Source: Cutibacterium avidum ATCC 25577 (GTDB lineage Bacteria; Actinomycetota; Actinomycetes; Propionibacteriales; Propionibacteriaceae). From it: 64,000 bases of DNA. Below are positions 9,331 to 17,444 of this stretch, in pieces. Position 1 is the stretch's first letter, and each line of letters begins with the position of its first letter. Position numbers and translations under genes: made by a program. Under the pieces are notes generated by a model. It had not been told where the DNA came from. It ran no database searches and saw only the letters and a list, made by a program, of their open reading frames with translations. The stretch spans positions 1,176,550 to 1,240,549 of the forward strand of contig NZ_JH165054.1 in the NCBI RefSeq assembly GCF_000227295.1, given 5' to 3'.

Positions 9331-10631
9331 CTGCTAAGGAGCTTTCCCACCGTCTTGTTGTAGATGGCAACCTCCGAACGGGGATCTTTGTTGGACAGGA
9401 TGACGTTCTCGTACATGACCTTTCCCGCATCGGCGATCTTGGCCATGTTCTGGTTCGGCCAATATGCCCGGTCGGGAGCAACGGCGAGATCTCGGGCGGT
9501 TGCGACGACGCGCATGTTGGGGTCGTTCTGGACGACGTCTGATTTGGCCCACGACTTGCGGGAACATGCCATTCCGACTTCCTTGGTCACCTGCGCCTGA
9601 ACGTCGGCATCGGTGAGAACCTTGATGAGTTCCCAGCACAGATCGGCGTTCTGGCTCTTGGTGGGGATCATGAGGCCGGAGCCGGTGATGGTGGTCTTCT
9701 GCTCCTTGTGCTTGAGGGGAGCCCCGATGATGAGCGGGAAATTCTTGTCCTCAGTGCGGACGGCTGAGATGTCCCAAGGACCCGTGATGATAAAGCCGCA
9801 CCTCTTGGACGTGAGCAGCTTGCGGGGGCCTGAATACTCGCTGGATGCGACCGGGGTAGGGGAGACCTTGTGTTTGTAGACGAGGTCGCGCTGGAAAACC
9901 ATGGCCTCAACGGCGGCGTCCGCTGGCTGCATCGGTGTTGACTTATCGGCTGTGTACTTGACCCCGTTCTGCAGGAGCCAAGGCGTGCCGTACGAGCTGT
10001 CGTTGTTGAGGGCGCATCCGTGCTCAACACCAGATGCTTGGATGCGCTTGGTGGCCTCGAGGAATTCTTCCCAGGTAGTAGGCATGGGAACTTTGGCCTT
10101 GGCGAGCATTTCCGAGTTGGCGAAGACGAGCCCGCCCATGGTCAGGTGCATCGGGACGGCGTAGGTCTTTCCGCTGGCCTGGCGCACATCGAGGCCAGCG
10201 GGAACGAAGTCGTCCAGGAATCCCTTGTCCTTCTTGATGTAGTCGTCGAAGGCCATGATGTTGCCGTCGTTGCCGAATCGCGTAGCCCAGAATCCGCCCG
10301 GCTCCTCTGTGATGTCCGGGGTGGTGCCGGAGAGGAAATCAGCAGTGAGCTTTTGTTGCAGATCAGGCCATTGGAAGGTCTGGATGGTCACCTTGACCTT
10401 GTGTTCCTGCTCAAACTTGGAAATGACTCGCTTGTACGGTGCGAAGTCGTGGCCCGCAGAAAGGTAGAACAGGATTTCCTTCCCTGTCCGCTCGCCTGAG
10501 TGTGAGGAGGAATCGTTGAATGAGCCTACGCCAGAGGAAGGCGAGCATCCGGTGAGGTTGCTGACGACAGCAGTCGATCCAAGCGCAACTGCTCCGGTGA
10601 GGAGGGATCGTCGGGACAGAGGGGTGTGCAT
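9327..10631 (-). CDS. Sugar-binding lipoprotein of ABC importer
   Basis: Extracytoplasmic solute-binding protein of 434 residues, family 1 (MalE/UgpB-like). The N-terminus has paired arginines (SRRSLLTG), a hydrophobic stretch and a lipobox LTGC, so it is probably exported, possibly by the Tat route, and anchored to the outer face of the membrane by a lipidated cysteine. The mature part begins with a serine-rich linker. It overlaps the following permease gene by four bases and lies 33 bases after the broken LacI-type regulator, whose ligand-binding half may once have sensed the same sugar. Confidence 0.9.
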   Translation of the reverse strand: MHTPLSRRSLLTGAVALGSTAVVSNLTGCSPSSGVGSFNDSSSHSGERTGKEILFYLSAGHDFAPYKRVISKFEQEHKVKVTIQTFQWPDLQQKLTADFLSGTTPDITEEPGGFWATRFGNDGNIMAFDDYIKKDKGFLDDFVPAGLDVRQASGKTYAVPMHLTMGGLVFANSEMLAKAKVPMPTTWEEFLEATKRIQASGVEHGCALNNDSSYGTPWLLQNGVKYTADKSTPMQPADAAVEAMVFQRDLVYKHKVSPTPVASSEYSGPRKLLTSKRCGFIITGPWDISAVRTEDKNFPLIIGAPLKHKEQKTTITGSGLMIPTKSQNADLCWELIKVLTDADVQAQVTKEVGMACSRKSWAKSDVVQNDPNMRVVATARDLAVAPDRAYWPNQNMAKIADAGKVMYENVILSNKDPRSEVAIYNKTVGKLLSR

Positions 10632-10664
10632 CGTTGCAATCTCTCTTTCTTGGTGTGGTGATTT

Positions 10665-11672
10665 TTAGTTCGAGGTGCTTCCTCGAGAAAACAGTTTCCA
10701 GGGAACAGGAATCTGACTGGCGTCAGCTGTCCCGTCGATTCGGTGCCAGAAATGGCGCATGATATCGTCGATTTCTGAGGTGTCGAGACCGAGCGAGCTC
10801 AGGGAAGGGTCCATATCCAGCGACTCGGCCGAATGTCCGGTGCCAACGACGGCGATGTCGTTGGGGACGTCGATATGGAGGGATTGGGCCGCCAGCATGA
10901 GGCCGATGGCGGTGCGATCTGAGGCGCAGTAAACAGCGTCAGGAAGAGAACTCGTCGTCTGAAGTGCCTCAAGTGCTGCGCGGAAGACATCCCCGAGGAA
11001 GGGGCTGGAGGTGAAGAGGAGCTGTGGAGTGCGTGCATGACTTGCCTGGAAGTCCCGGTACATCTCCCAGCGGGGATCGAGCTCGCACTCTTCGCGCGTC
11101 GGGAGCTGCCCAGCAAAAGCCACGGAACTTCTACCAGTCTCGGCAAGGGTAGTCAGAGCGCACGACACGCCTTCGCGCTCATTGATCACGACGTGGTCGT
11201 ATCCTTTGCCGCCGGGTTCACCGCCGACGAGGAGGGTCGGTATCAGTGCCTCTGGTTGGGTCTTGAGGACCTGGGCGATTCCCGGGCGAGAAAAGGCAAC
11301 GATCGCGGCATCACATGCGCCCGCTCGGATGAGCTTGTTGATGGGGCTGATATCGCCATCGGCGATCGCGACGCTGACGAGCTGGTGGTCGTGCTCGGAC
11401 AACCTGCGCGATGCGCGGAGTTGGAAACGCTCAACGAACCGGTCCAGCGGAGCGTCATGGAACAAGGCGACTGTGCGGGACTTGCCCAGCCGTAATGACC
11501 TCGCTGCGCGGTTTCGCACGTACCCGAGATCACGGGCAGCCTTACGTACCCGTTCTTGGGTTTCTGGGGTGAATCTTTCGGAGTGGTGACTGTCGGACAG
11601 TACCTACGAGGCGGTCGACACCGAGACCCCTGCTCGGGCAGCTACGTCAACGAGTCCGACATGTCGTGCCAT
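10665..11672 (-). pseudogene. LacI-family regulator interrupted by a nonsense codon
   Basis: Read from ATG 11672, which follows AGGAGAG by four bases, the frame gives MARHVGLVDVAARAGVSVST and then, at codon 23 (11606-11604), a TAG inside the recognition helix where LacI proteins have a residue such as Arg or Tyr before VLSD. After the stop the same frame continues without shift through the rest of the HTH (ERFTPETQERVRKAARDLGY) and a full ligand-binding domain to 10665, 335 codons in all, the normal LacI length. Reinitiation at GTG 11519 would make a protein without the DNA-binding domain. The gene therefore looks freshly inactivated, unless the TAG is a sequencing error or is read through. 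It heads the sugar/sulfatase operon. Confidence 0.85.
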
Positions 11673-11728
11673 GTGTCTCTCCTGTGAGTAATCGGGCACG
11701 CCTGTGTGTCCGACTGTGTCCGAGATTC

Positions 11729-11779
11729 AGAGTAGAGACCCCAGAACAGTTGAGTCAATCGTTTGAATCAAACGATTGA
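11729..11779 (-). promoter_or_regulatory. Promoter with LacI-type double operator
   Basis: Positions 11755-11779 form a perfect 25-base palindrome: TCAATCGTTTGA, one A, TCAAACGATTGA. Each 12-mer is itself close to a LacI-family operator with the central CG. On the minus strand TTGACT (11758-11753) overlaps the palindrome and is followed, 18 bases on, by TACTCT (11734-11729), a plausible -35/-10 pair for the regulator and sugar operon. A repressor bound here would cover the -35 box. Confidence 0.7.
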
Positions 11780-11892
11780 ATAAGTGTGAAAAAGTAGGCA
11801 CTAGATGGGATCCGTAGTTTTCCTGCGTAGCCCTGCTCAAGGGGTACCGACCATCTGACCTGTAGACGGTCGCCGTGCCGTACCCTCAATCC

Positions 11893-12285
11893 GTGACCAG
11901 CAAACGCGCCGAGGACGCCCGACTCCGCATCGAACTCGAGGAGAGGGCGCGGCGTCAGGAAGCTGCTCAGGCTCAGCGACTCATCGACGACTTCCTTGCT
12001 GCGGCTCGGGCCAGGGGCATGACACCCGAGCCGTTGCGGGCCCAGCTCATGGATGGCCATGAGGCGCGGACGGACAGACGAGGCTGGTATCTCAACGCCA
12101 AGCATTCCCTGGCCATCGGCGAGAACGGCGAGTATTACCAGCTTGTCGTCCCGGGTGGCTTCATGGAGCGGGTGCGTGGGGTCAAGCTGGAGCCCTCCTC
12201 ACCGCCAATGCACATTGGTCGCGGCGGACGTGACGGTGAGACCGGCGATCTCAAGGAGTTTCTGGGCTGGCTGCTGGCCGATTGA
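11893..12285 (+). CDS. Conserved hypothetical small protein
   Basis: Protein of 130 residues of unknown function. The first 45 residues are highly charged and Ala/Arg/Glu-rich (ELEERARRQEAAQAQRLIDD) and probably helical; the second half (GWYLNAKHSLAIGENGEYYQ) looks like a small beta-rich fold. No signal peptide or membrane segment is seen. GTG 11893 is taken as start because the charged helix begins there; a GTG at 11875 would add six residues, and neither has a clear ribosome binding site. Codon bias resembles its neighbours, so it is likely a real gene. It is transcribed away from the LacI promoter and converges on the DUF3592-like gene. Confidence 0.6.
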   Translation: MTSKRAEDARLRIELEERARRQEAAQAQRLIDDFLAAARARGMTPEPLRAQLMDGHEARTDRRGWYLNAKHSLAIGENGEYYQLVVPGGFMERVRGVKLEPSSPPMHIGRGGRDGETGDLKEFLGWLLAD

Positions 12286-12338
12286 GCTGTTCTGGTGGAC
12301 GAGAGGCCGTCGCTGCTGCGACTCCCTCGGAATTACGG

Positions 12339-12863
12339 TCACCCTTCGACGGCGGCTGGTGTCGTCTGTCGGTGTGACCTAGCGCGACGCCGGCGTTGGG
12401 ATCTGAGGGAATCACGCCAGAACCAGGCCGCCATGAGGACAGCACAGGCCAGGAATCCCCACGGGACGAGGCGCAGGCCGAGGATGGTGTGATCACGCAC
12501 GGCGACAATGGCATCCTCGGGATTTCCTGAGGTGGATCGGACGACCAGATCGACCTGCTGCCCGACCTGGTACTTCCTGACATTGCGATACGGATTCGAC
12601 GGCACGGTGTCGGTGACACCGTGATAGGTGTACTTGATGGCGGCGACGTTGCCGCCCTCGGTGTGCATGAGATACCTGGTGGCTCCGGTATTGACGGGGT
12701 CGTGCAGGTACACGGCTGTGACGGTTCCCTGGATGACCTGACTGTTGCGAATGAAATCGTCACTGCGTTCGGCCAGCACCAGGTACAGGCAGCCCACCGT
12801 GGTCAGGTAGATGACCCCCAACAGGGCCATGACACGTTTGAACTTCGTCACGGCGAACAGCAT
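12339..12863 (-). CDS. DUF3592-like membrane protein
   Basis: Predicted 174-residue protein with one hydrophobic segment near the N-terminus (VMALLGVIYLTTVGCLYLVL), an extracytoplasmic domain of about 90 residues rich in beta strands (QGTVTAVYLHD ... YTYHGVTD ... YQVGQQVDLVV) and a second membrane segment near residues 130-150, ending in a basic tail. This arrangement and the GxVTxV/YxV-GQ-V pattern fit the DUF3592 group, whose function is unknown. It lies just downstream of the sigma-like gene on the same strand, with 24 bases between them, so they may share a transcript. Confidence 0.6.
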   Translation of the reverse strand: MLFAVTKFKRVMALLGVIYLTTVGCLYLVLAERSDDFIRNSQVIQGTVTAVYLHDPVNTGATRYLMHTEGGNVAAIKYTYHGVTDTVPSNPYRNVRKYQVGQQVDLVVRSTSGNPEDAIVAVRDHTILGLRLVPWGFLACAVLMAAWFWRDSLRSQRRRRARSHRQTTPAAVEG

Positions 12864-12887
12864 ACGTCGCAGGCATAAGAATCCTAT

Positions 12888-13559
12888 TCATGACGCGGCG
12901 AGCAACTCGTCACGGCGCTTCCTCATGGCTCGACTCGCTCGCGAGCACCGGGCACGCACTGCCTCTGGACTCATCCCGTGACGTCGTGCTGCGGACGCGG
13001 AATCCAAAGCGTCCACCCACACGCTGCGCAGGACCGGCGCGCTGACTGAGGTGATGATTCCCAATTCCTCGGCGGCGGTGAGCAGTTCCGAGGCGACCTG
13101 GCCGGGGTCGTCCGGCATCTCAGGCGCACTCATGTCCACGACCTCGACCGGGGTTTCCCTGCTCGTCCCGCGTAGCCTCGCTGAGACGACGTGCAGACAG
13201 TCCAAGGCCAGATTCGTGCACACCTTGTAGTTGCGCGTCAGTGGGAAATTGACGATGACCAGCCACGCCTGACCGACGTAATCGTCCAGACATGCCCGCC
13301 GATTCCTGCTTGCCATGACGACGAGGGCTGGCAGGATCGCCTGGATCAGCGCCATCCCGGCGAATTCCGATGTCTGGCCAGCGCCACTGCGAGCGGCGAT
13401 GAGGGCTCGGATGGCAGCCGCGTCGTCGGTACGTAGCGTCCGGGGCAGGTCCTCGGGCTCACACCCGGCGCAGAGGAGATTGGCACGCCATTCGGCGCGG
13501 GGGTGGGCGCACATCTCGGCCCAGTGGGAGTCCAGACGGCGGTGGATCATCATTGTCAT
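12888..13559 (-). CDS. Sigma-70-like or HTH DNA-binding protein of unknown role
   Basis: Protein of 223 residues that I do not recognise with confidence. Its C-terminal 50 residues (LDSASAARRHGMSPEAVRAR followed by basic helices) resemble sigma region 4 or a related helix-turn-helix, and the central part (YVGQAWLVIVNF) resembles the aromatic segment of replication/sigma-like proteins in actinobacterial mobile elements. There is no membrane segment. The ATG at 13559 follows AGAGGTG by five bases. An array of 21-base repeats and a possible leader ORF lie immediately upstream. It could be an alternative sigma factor fragment family or a regulator; the function is open. Confidence 0.5.
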   Translation of the reverse strand: MTMMIHRRLDSHWAEMCAHPRAEWRANLLCAGCEPEDLPRTLRTDDAAAIRALIAARSGAGQTSEFAGMALIQAILPALVVMASRNRRACLDDYVGQAWLVIVNFPLTRNYKVCTNLALDCLHVVSARLRGTSRETPVEVVDMSAPEMPDDPGQVASELLTAAEELGIITSVSAPVLRSVWVDALDSASAARRHGMSPEAVRARCSRASRAMRKRRDELLAAS

Positions 13560-13675
13560 GGCAGCACCTCTCGGGATCGGCGATGACCCAAGTCCATCGA
13601 CGGGACGTTGCCCACGGTGTTGCCTGCCGGGGTCAGGGTGTTGCCCATGTGACGCTCAGTGTTGTCCGTCTTCAC
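13556..13675 (-). CDS. Possible 39-codon leader ORF with Asn-Thr repeats
   Basis: Short frame starting at GTG 13675 (or ATG 13648, 30 codons) whose stop TGA (13558-13556) overlaps the ATG of the sigma-like gene as ATGA, the usual sign of translational coupling. It encodes DNTERHM, GNTLTPA and GNTVGNV in sequence, so an Asn-Thr pair recurs every seven codons, matching the 21-base DNA repeat. No strong ribosome binding site is seen at either start. It may be a coupling leader peptide, or only a by-product of a DNA-level repeat. Confidence 0.25.
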   Translation of the reverse strand: MKTDNTERHMGNTLTPAGNTVGNVPSMDLGHRRSREVLP

Positions 13676-13688
13676 GTGAGTGTTGTCC
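13617..13688. repeat. Four 21-bp spaced GTGTTG(C/T)CC repeats
   Basis: GTGTTG occurs at 13617, 13638, 13659 and 13680, exactly 21 bases apart, each followed by CC or TCC; a degenerate copy (ACGTTGCCC) sits 12 bases before the first. Twenty-one bases is two helical turns, so a protein could bind all copies on one face. The array lies in the leader of the sigma-like gene, about 60-130 bases before its ATG. Confidence 0.6.
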
Positions 13689-13721
13689 GGTGGGCGTCAC
13701 GACAAGACTCCCCACCAAGAG

Positions 13722-13753
13722 GACCGGCCGTGCCCCGAAGGACACGGCCGGTC
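13722..13753 (-). terminator. Strong GC-rich hairpin after the ABC permease gene
   Basis: GACCGGCCGTG at 13722-13732 pairs perfectly with CACGGCCGGTC at 13743-13753, closing a short loop that reads CCTTCGGG on the minus strand, a stable tetraloop type. It lies 31 bases past the stop of the leftward ABC permease gene. No T run follows, so termination efficiency is uncertain. Confidence 0.6.
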
Positions 13754-13783
13754 GTCGTCACGCAGATCGGGCGGTGGAAACTC

Positions 13784-16261
13784 TCACTCGTCTGTCAACG
13801 CCTCAGTGGGGGCAGCCATGGCGGCGCGTCGGCCCGGGAGGACCGAGGCGAGGCAAGCCGCCGCCAAGCAGATTGCGATGAGACCGAGGGTCCAGGGCCA
13901 GTCGATCGAGAAGTGCACCGGAATCGTGTCCGAGGCCACCCGGAATATAGACCGGATGCCCAGCCAGGCGAAGTAGAACCCTGCCACCATTCCGACGATG
14001 ACACCGACCATACCGACCTGGATCGACTCGTAGAGCAGCATCAGCCGTAGTCCGCGCCGCTGCATGCCCATGGCCCGCAGCAGCGCCGACTCGCGCCGTC
14101 GTTCCAGTACCGACAGGCTCAAGGTATTGGCCACACCGATGAGGGCGATGAGCACGGCAACACCCAGCAGAGCCGTCATGACGATGAGCAGGGCCTTGAG
14201 GATCAGCTCGACGATGCCGCCGATGAGGGCACCGCCGCCAACATCCATGTGCTGCGAATCGATGCTCGTCGACGGGGAGATCATCACCGTCAGCACCGAG
14301 GCCAGATTGCTCCGGTCCTCGAGGTGGACCCAGGCAGCCTGGTCGCCCACGGAGGGAACGATCTTATTCATGTCCCTTTCGGTGACCAGGATGTCGTTGT
14401 AGGGGAGTCCGTTGACCTCCTTGACATCGAGAGACACCTTTCCCTTGGAGGACGAGAAGTCCATCGTCTTCGGTGAGTTGCCCATCGATGTCATCAGCGC
14501 GACCCCAGGTCTCATCTCCTTGGCAATCGAGGGCGCGACCTTGGCAATCTTGTCCTTGTCGGCGGAAACGATGTGGGTCTGAGGAGAGACATCCGTCTCG
14601 ACGAACCCGCCCTTGAGGATGACGGAGTCCTTGACGTTCGGCAGGTTCTGCACTGACTTGATAGCCGACGGGTCGAGGGTTCCCACCTTGGGCTCGTCGC
14701 TGTTGGGGTCATGGCTGGGACTGTTCGTGAAGGTGATGTCGATCGGATAGTGCTCGTCGATCTGGTCCATGACCGTCGTCCGCGTCGTGGAGATGCCGAC
14801 CTGCAGGGTCACCGACAGCCCGATGGCCAGCATGAGGGCCACCGCCGTCAGGGAGGTACGCGTCGGGTTGCGCGTGGCATTGGAGGTCGACAGCCGGGCT
14901 GTTGACCCCAGTGGACGCAACAGGAGCCCGAACCCCTTGATGAGCCACGGCACATACAACGGTGTGGCGATAAGGAAGGCCAGCGACAGGCAGGCGGCCG
15001 ACAGGACGGCCCAACCGATGATTCCGTTGCCGTGCCCGGTGATCGCCACCACGGAGGTGATGACTCCGATCACTGTAAGCAGGGAACAGATGATGATCCG
15101 TGCCAGTCCGACCCGGCGCCTCTGCTCCACCGTCGGAACCGGGCGCAGCGCCTCCAGAGGTGCCACACGAGTGGCTCGAAGCGCCGGCAGGAAGGCGGCC
15201 AGGACGGTGATGACGATGCCAATGAAGAACTCAATGACGATGTCCTTCCAGGGCCATTCCAGCCCGAAGGCCAAGGCGCCCGTGTAGGCAGTGCCAGCTA
15301 CCGTCAGCAGGATTCCGAGCACGACACCCAAGGCCGAGCCGATGACACCCAACAGGATCGCCTCGCCGAGAACTCGTCTCCTCACCTGGCTGCTCGACGC
15401 TCCGACAGCCCGCATGAGACCGATCTGACGGCGTCGTTGGGCCAACAGGATGAGGAAGGTCGTCGTGATGATGATCGCGCCCACCAGCAGAGCGATGGCC
15501 CCGAAGACCATCAGCAGGTACTTGGTGACATCGAATCCCTGAGCCAGGTCAGTGACGGTCTTCTTCTGATGGTCAGCCGCGGTCTCGATCGTCGATCCTT
15601 GCCCCTTGGTGACGTTGAACTCGGGGGTGCCCTTGACGGTGGGCAGCGTCTTTTCAAGGTTGGTGACGAGCTGTTCGGGAGTCGTCCCGTCCTTGGCCTT
15701 GACGATCCAGGTGTCAGGGAATTGGCTGACGTCCTCGCTGCTGTAGGCCGGAGCGGTCTGCAGGGCGTCCGCGTCGTCGGTGATTCCCACCACCTTGATG
15801 TTCTTACCGGTGATGTCGACGGTGTCCCCGACACTGACGTGCAGGTTCTCGGCCGCCGCCTTGGACAGCGCGATCTGACCGGGTCCTGATGGCCAGTTGC
15901 CCGAGGTCACCGAGGACCAACGGAACGGTTCTGCCGGCGTCTTGTGGACATCAATCATCGTGGAGTCCCGGCCATGAGAAGCGGCCATGGTGGTGGACTG
16001 GACGATGTCGACGGTCCGGACGCCGGGAGTGTCGCGAATCCCCTGAGTGATGTCCTTGGGATTGGTCTCGGTGTCGGCGCTGTAGACGACGACGTCAGCC
16101 TTCGAGGTGGCGACCGCCTGCTCCTTGCCCAAGGCCGTTCCTTGGGTCCGTACGAACATCGAGATGCCGACGAGGAACCCGACGGAGACCGCGATGGCAA
16201 TGAGGGTTGCGGCCATCCTGCCTGGACGCTGACGCAACTCCCGGAAAGCCTCGGTGAACAT
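13784..16261 (-). CDS. FtsX-type ABC transporter permease
   Basis: Membrane subunit of 825 residues with the two-module FtsX/MacB layout: N-terminal helix followed by a large extracytoplasmic domain, three helices near residues 255-370, a central pair of helices, a second extracytoplasmic domain and three C-terminal helices. Both FtsX modules contain the conserved GLMRAVGASSSQVRR / ALLRAMGMQRRGLRL turn. Such transporters do not import; they move lipids, peptides or antibiotics out or transmit force. It abuts its ATPase gene (the two share a base at 16261), and the response regulator is just upstream, a pattern common for peptide-antibiotic sensing and detoxification modules in Gram-positive bacteria. 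Confidence 0.9.
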   Translation of the reverse strand: MFTEAFRELRQRPGRMAATLIAIAVSVGFLVGISMFVRTQGTALGKEQAVATSKADVVVYSADTETNPKDITQGIRDTPGVRTVDIVQSTTMAASHGRDSTMIDVHKTPAEPFRWSSVTSGNWPSGPGQIALSKAAAENLHVSVGDTVDITGKNIKVVGITDDADALQTAPAYSSEDVSQFPDTWIVKAKDGTTPEQLVTNLEKTLPTVKGTPEFNVTKGQGSTIETAADHQKKTVTDLAQGFDVTKYLLMVFGAIALLVGAIIITTTFLILLAQRRRQIGLMRAVGASSSQVRRRVLGEAILLGVIGSALGVVLGILLTVAGTAYTGALAFGLEWPWKDIVIEFFIGIVITVLAAFLPALRATRVAPLEALRPVPTVEQRRRVGLARIIICSLLTVIGVITSVVAITGHGNGIIGWAVLSAACLSLAFLIATPLYVPWLIKGFGLLLRPLGSTARLSTSNATRNPTRTSLTAVALMLAIGLSVTLQVGISTTRTTVMDQIDEHYPIDITFTNSPSHDPNSDEPKVGTLDPSAIKSVQNLPNVKDSVILKGGFVETDVSPQTHIVSADKDKIAKVAPSIAKEMRPGVALMTSMGNSPKTMDFSSSKGKVSLDVKEVNGLPYNDILVTERDMNKIVPSVGDQAAWVHLEDRSNLASVLTVMISPSTSIDSQHMDVGGGALIGGIVELILKALLIVMTALLGVAVLIALIGVANTLSLSVLERRRESALLRAMGMQRRGLRLMLLYESIQVGMVGVIVGMVAGFYFAWLGIRSIFRVASDTIPVHFSIDWPWTLGLIAICLAAACLASVLPGRRAAMAAPTEALTDE

Positions 16262-17316
16262 CAGCCCTCCAACCCGGCCATCGCCTCGTTGACCGCCTCG
16301 GCGGTGGGGGAGGCGATGTCGTCGACGATGCGACCGTCCAGCAGCATGAGGACGCGGTCGGCATAGGAGGCAGCCTTGGCGTCGTGAGTGACCATAATGA
16401 TCGTCTGACCCAGGTCGTCGACACAGTGGCGCAGGTAGCTCAGCAGGTTCGTTCCCGACTTGGAGTCTAGGGCTCCGGTGGGCTCGTCAGCGAAGACGAC
16501 ATGCGGCTTGGTGATCATGGCGCGGGCGCAGGCGACGCGTTGTTGCTGACCACCCGATAGCTCCGAGGGACGGTGCTTGAGGCGATCAGCGATGCCCAGA
16601 CCGGTGATGAGCTGATCCCACAGGGCCTTGTCAGGCTTACGCCCGGCCAGGTCGAGGGGGAGCAGGATGTTCTCCTCAGCGGTGAGCATCGGCAGCAGGT
16701 TGAACGACTGGAAGATGAAGCCGACATTGTCGCGGCGCAGGGTCGTCAACTTGGGGTCTGGAAGGCCCGAGATCTCCTGGCCAGCCAGGAACACTCGACC
16801 GGAGGTGATTCGGTCCAGGCCGGCGAGGCAGTGCATGAGGGTTGACTTGCCGGATCCGGACGGGCCCATGATCGCGGTGAAGGTGCCGCGGGTGAAGCGA
16901 ACGTTGATGGAATCCAGGGCGGTGACCCGAGTCTCCCCGTCCCCATAGACCTTGGTCAGGTCGATACCAGCGGCAGCGTCCGTCTCGACGGGGGTGTTCA
17001 ACATCCCAGGAGCCAGATCGTCAGAACGGGCTGAGCTGGTGGCGCGGGAAGGCTGGGCGGACTCAGCCCGTGTCGGGAAGGTTCCGGTGGCGTGAGCCGG
17101 TTGAGGATCAGGCGATTGTGGTCGTACCCGCGGCTGACTCAGCTGCTGGTCCTGCTCCCCGCCGCGCTGGGGCGAGGGCTTGGCCCAGGCCGATGGGGCG
17201 CCCTGCTCAGAGGGGACACCGTGTTGCGGGGACTCGAGGGATCCCGGCTCGCCGGGGGCGGCGTGGCTCGGCTGCCAGGGCTCGTCAGATTCGTAAGGTC
17301 GGTTCTGGTCGCTCAT
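16261..17316 (-). CDS. ABC transporter ATP-binding protein with long disordered N-terminus
   Basis: ATPase partner of the FtsX-type permease, 351 residues. The nucleotide-binding domain starts near residue 117 (IDLTKVYGDGETRVTALDSI) and has Walker A GPSGSGKST, the signature LSGGQQQR and Walker B HVVFADEPTGALDS, all intact, so it should hydrolyse ATP. The first 110 residues are Pro, Gln, Ser and Glu-rich and probably unstructured, which is unusual for this LolD/MacB-like family (about 230 residues). The start ATG 17316 follows AAAGG by four bases; an ATG at 17328 would add four residues. The operon order is ATPase then permease. Confidence 0.9.
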   Translation of the reverse strand: MSDQNRPYESDEPWQPSHAAPGEPGSLESPQHGVPSEQGAPSAWAKPSPQRGGEQDQQLSQPRVRPQSPDPQPAHATGTFPTRAESAQPSRATSSARSDDLAPGMLNTPVETDAAAGIDLTKVYGDGETRVTALDSINVRFTRGTFTAIMGPSGSGKSTLMHCLAGLDRITSGRVFLAGQEISGLPDPKLTTLRRDNVGFIFQSFNLLPMLTAEENILLPLDLAGRKPDKALWDQLITGLGIADRLKHRPSELSGGQQQRVACARAMITKPHVVFADEPTGALDSKSGTNLLSYLRHCVDDLGQTIIMVTHDAKAASYADRVLMLLDGRIVDDIASPTAEAVNEAMAGLEG

Positions 17317-17444
17317 GATGCCTTTCATGGTTCCCGAAGGGGGGCATCGACAGGTGGACGATGCCCCTCACGCCTTAGGTGACGTGAATAATAATGTGGA
17401 CGCTGGGAGCATCCAATATCGAATATATGTCCGGTCTGAAGTTG

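Noticed and set aside
10665-11519. Intact 284-residue LacI regulator from GTG 11519
   Set aside because: It would lack the DNA-binding domain, whose sequence is present upstream in the same frame behind a stop; treated as pseudogene instead.
13617-13688. Repeats as a CRISPR array
   Set aside because: Only nine bases are shared per unit and the period is 21; no cas genes nearby.
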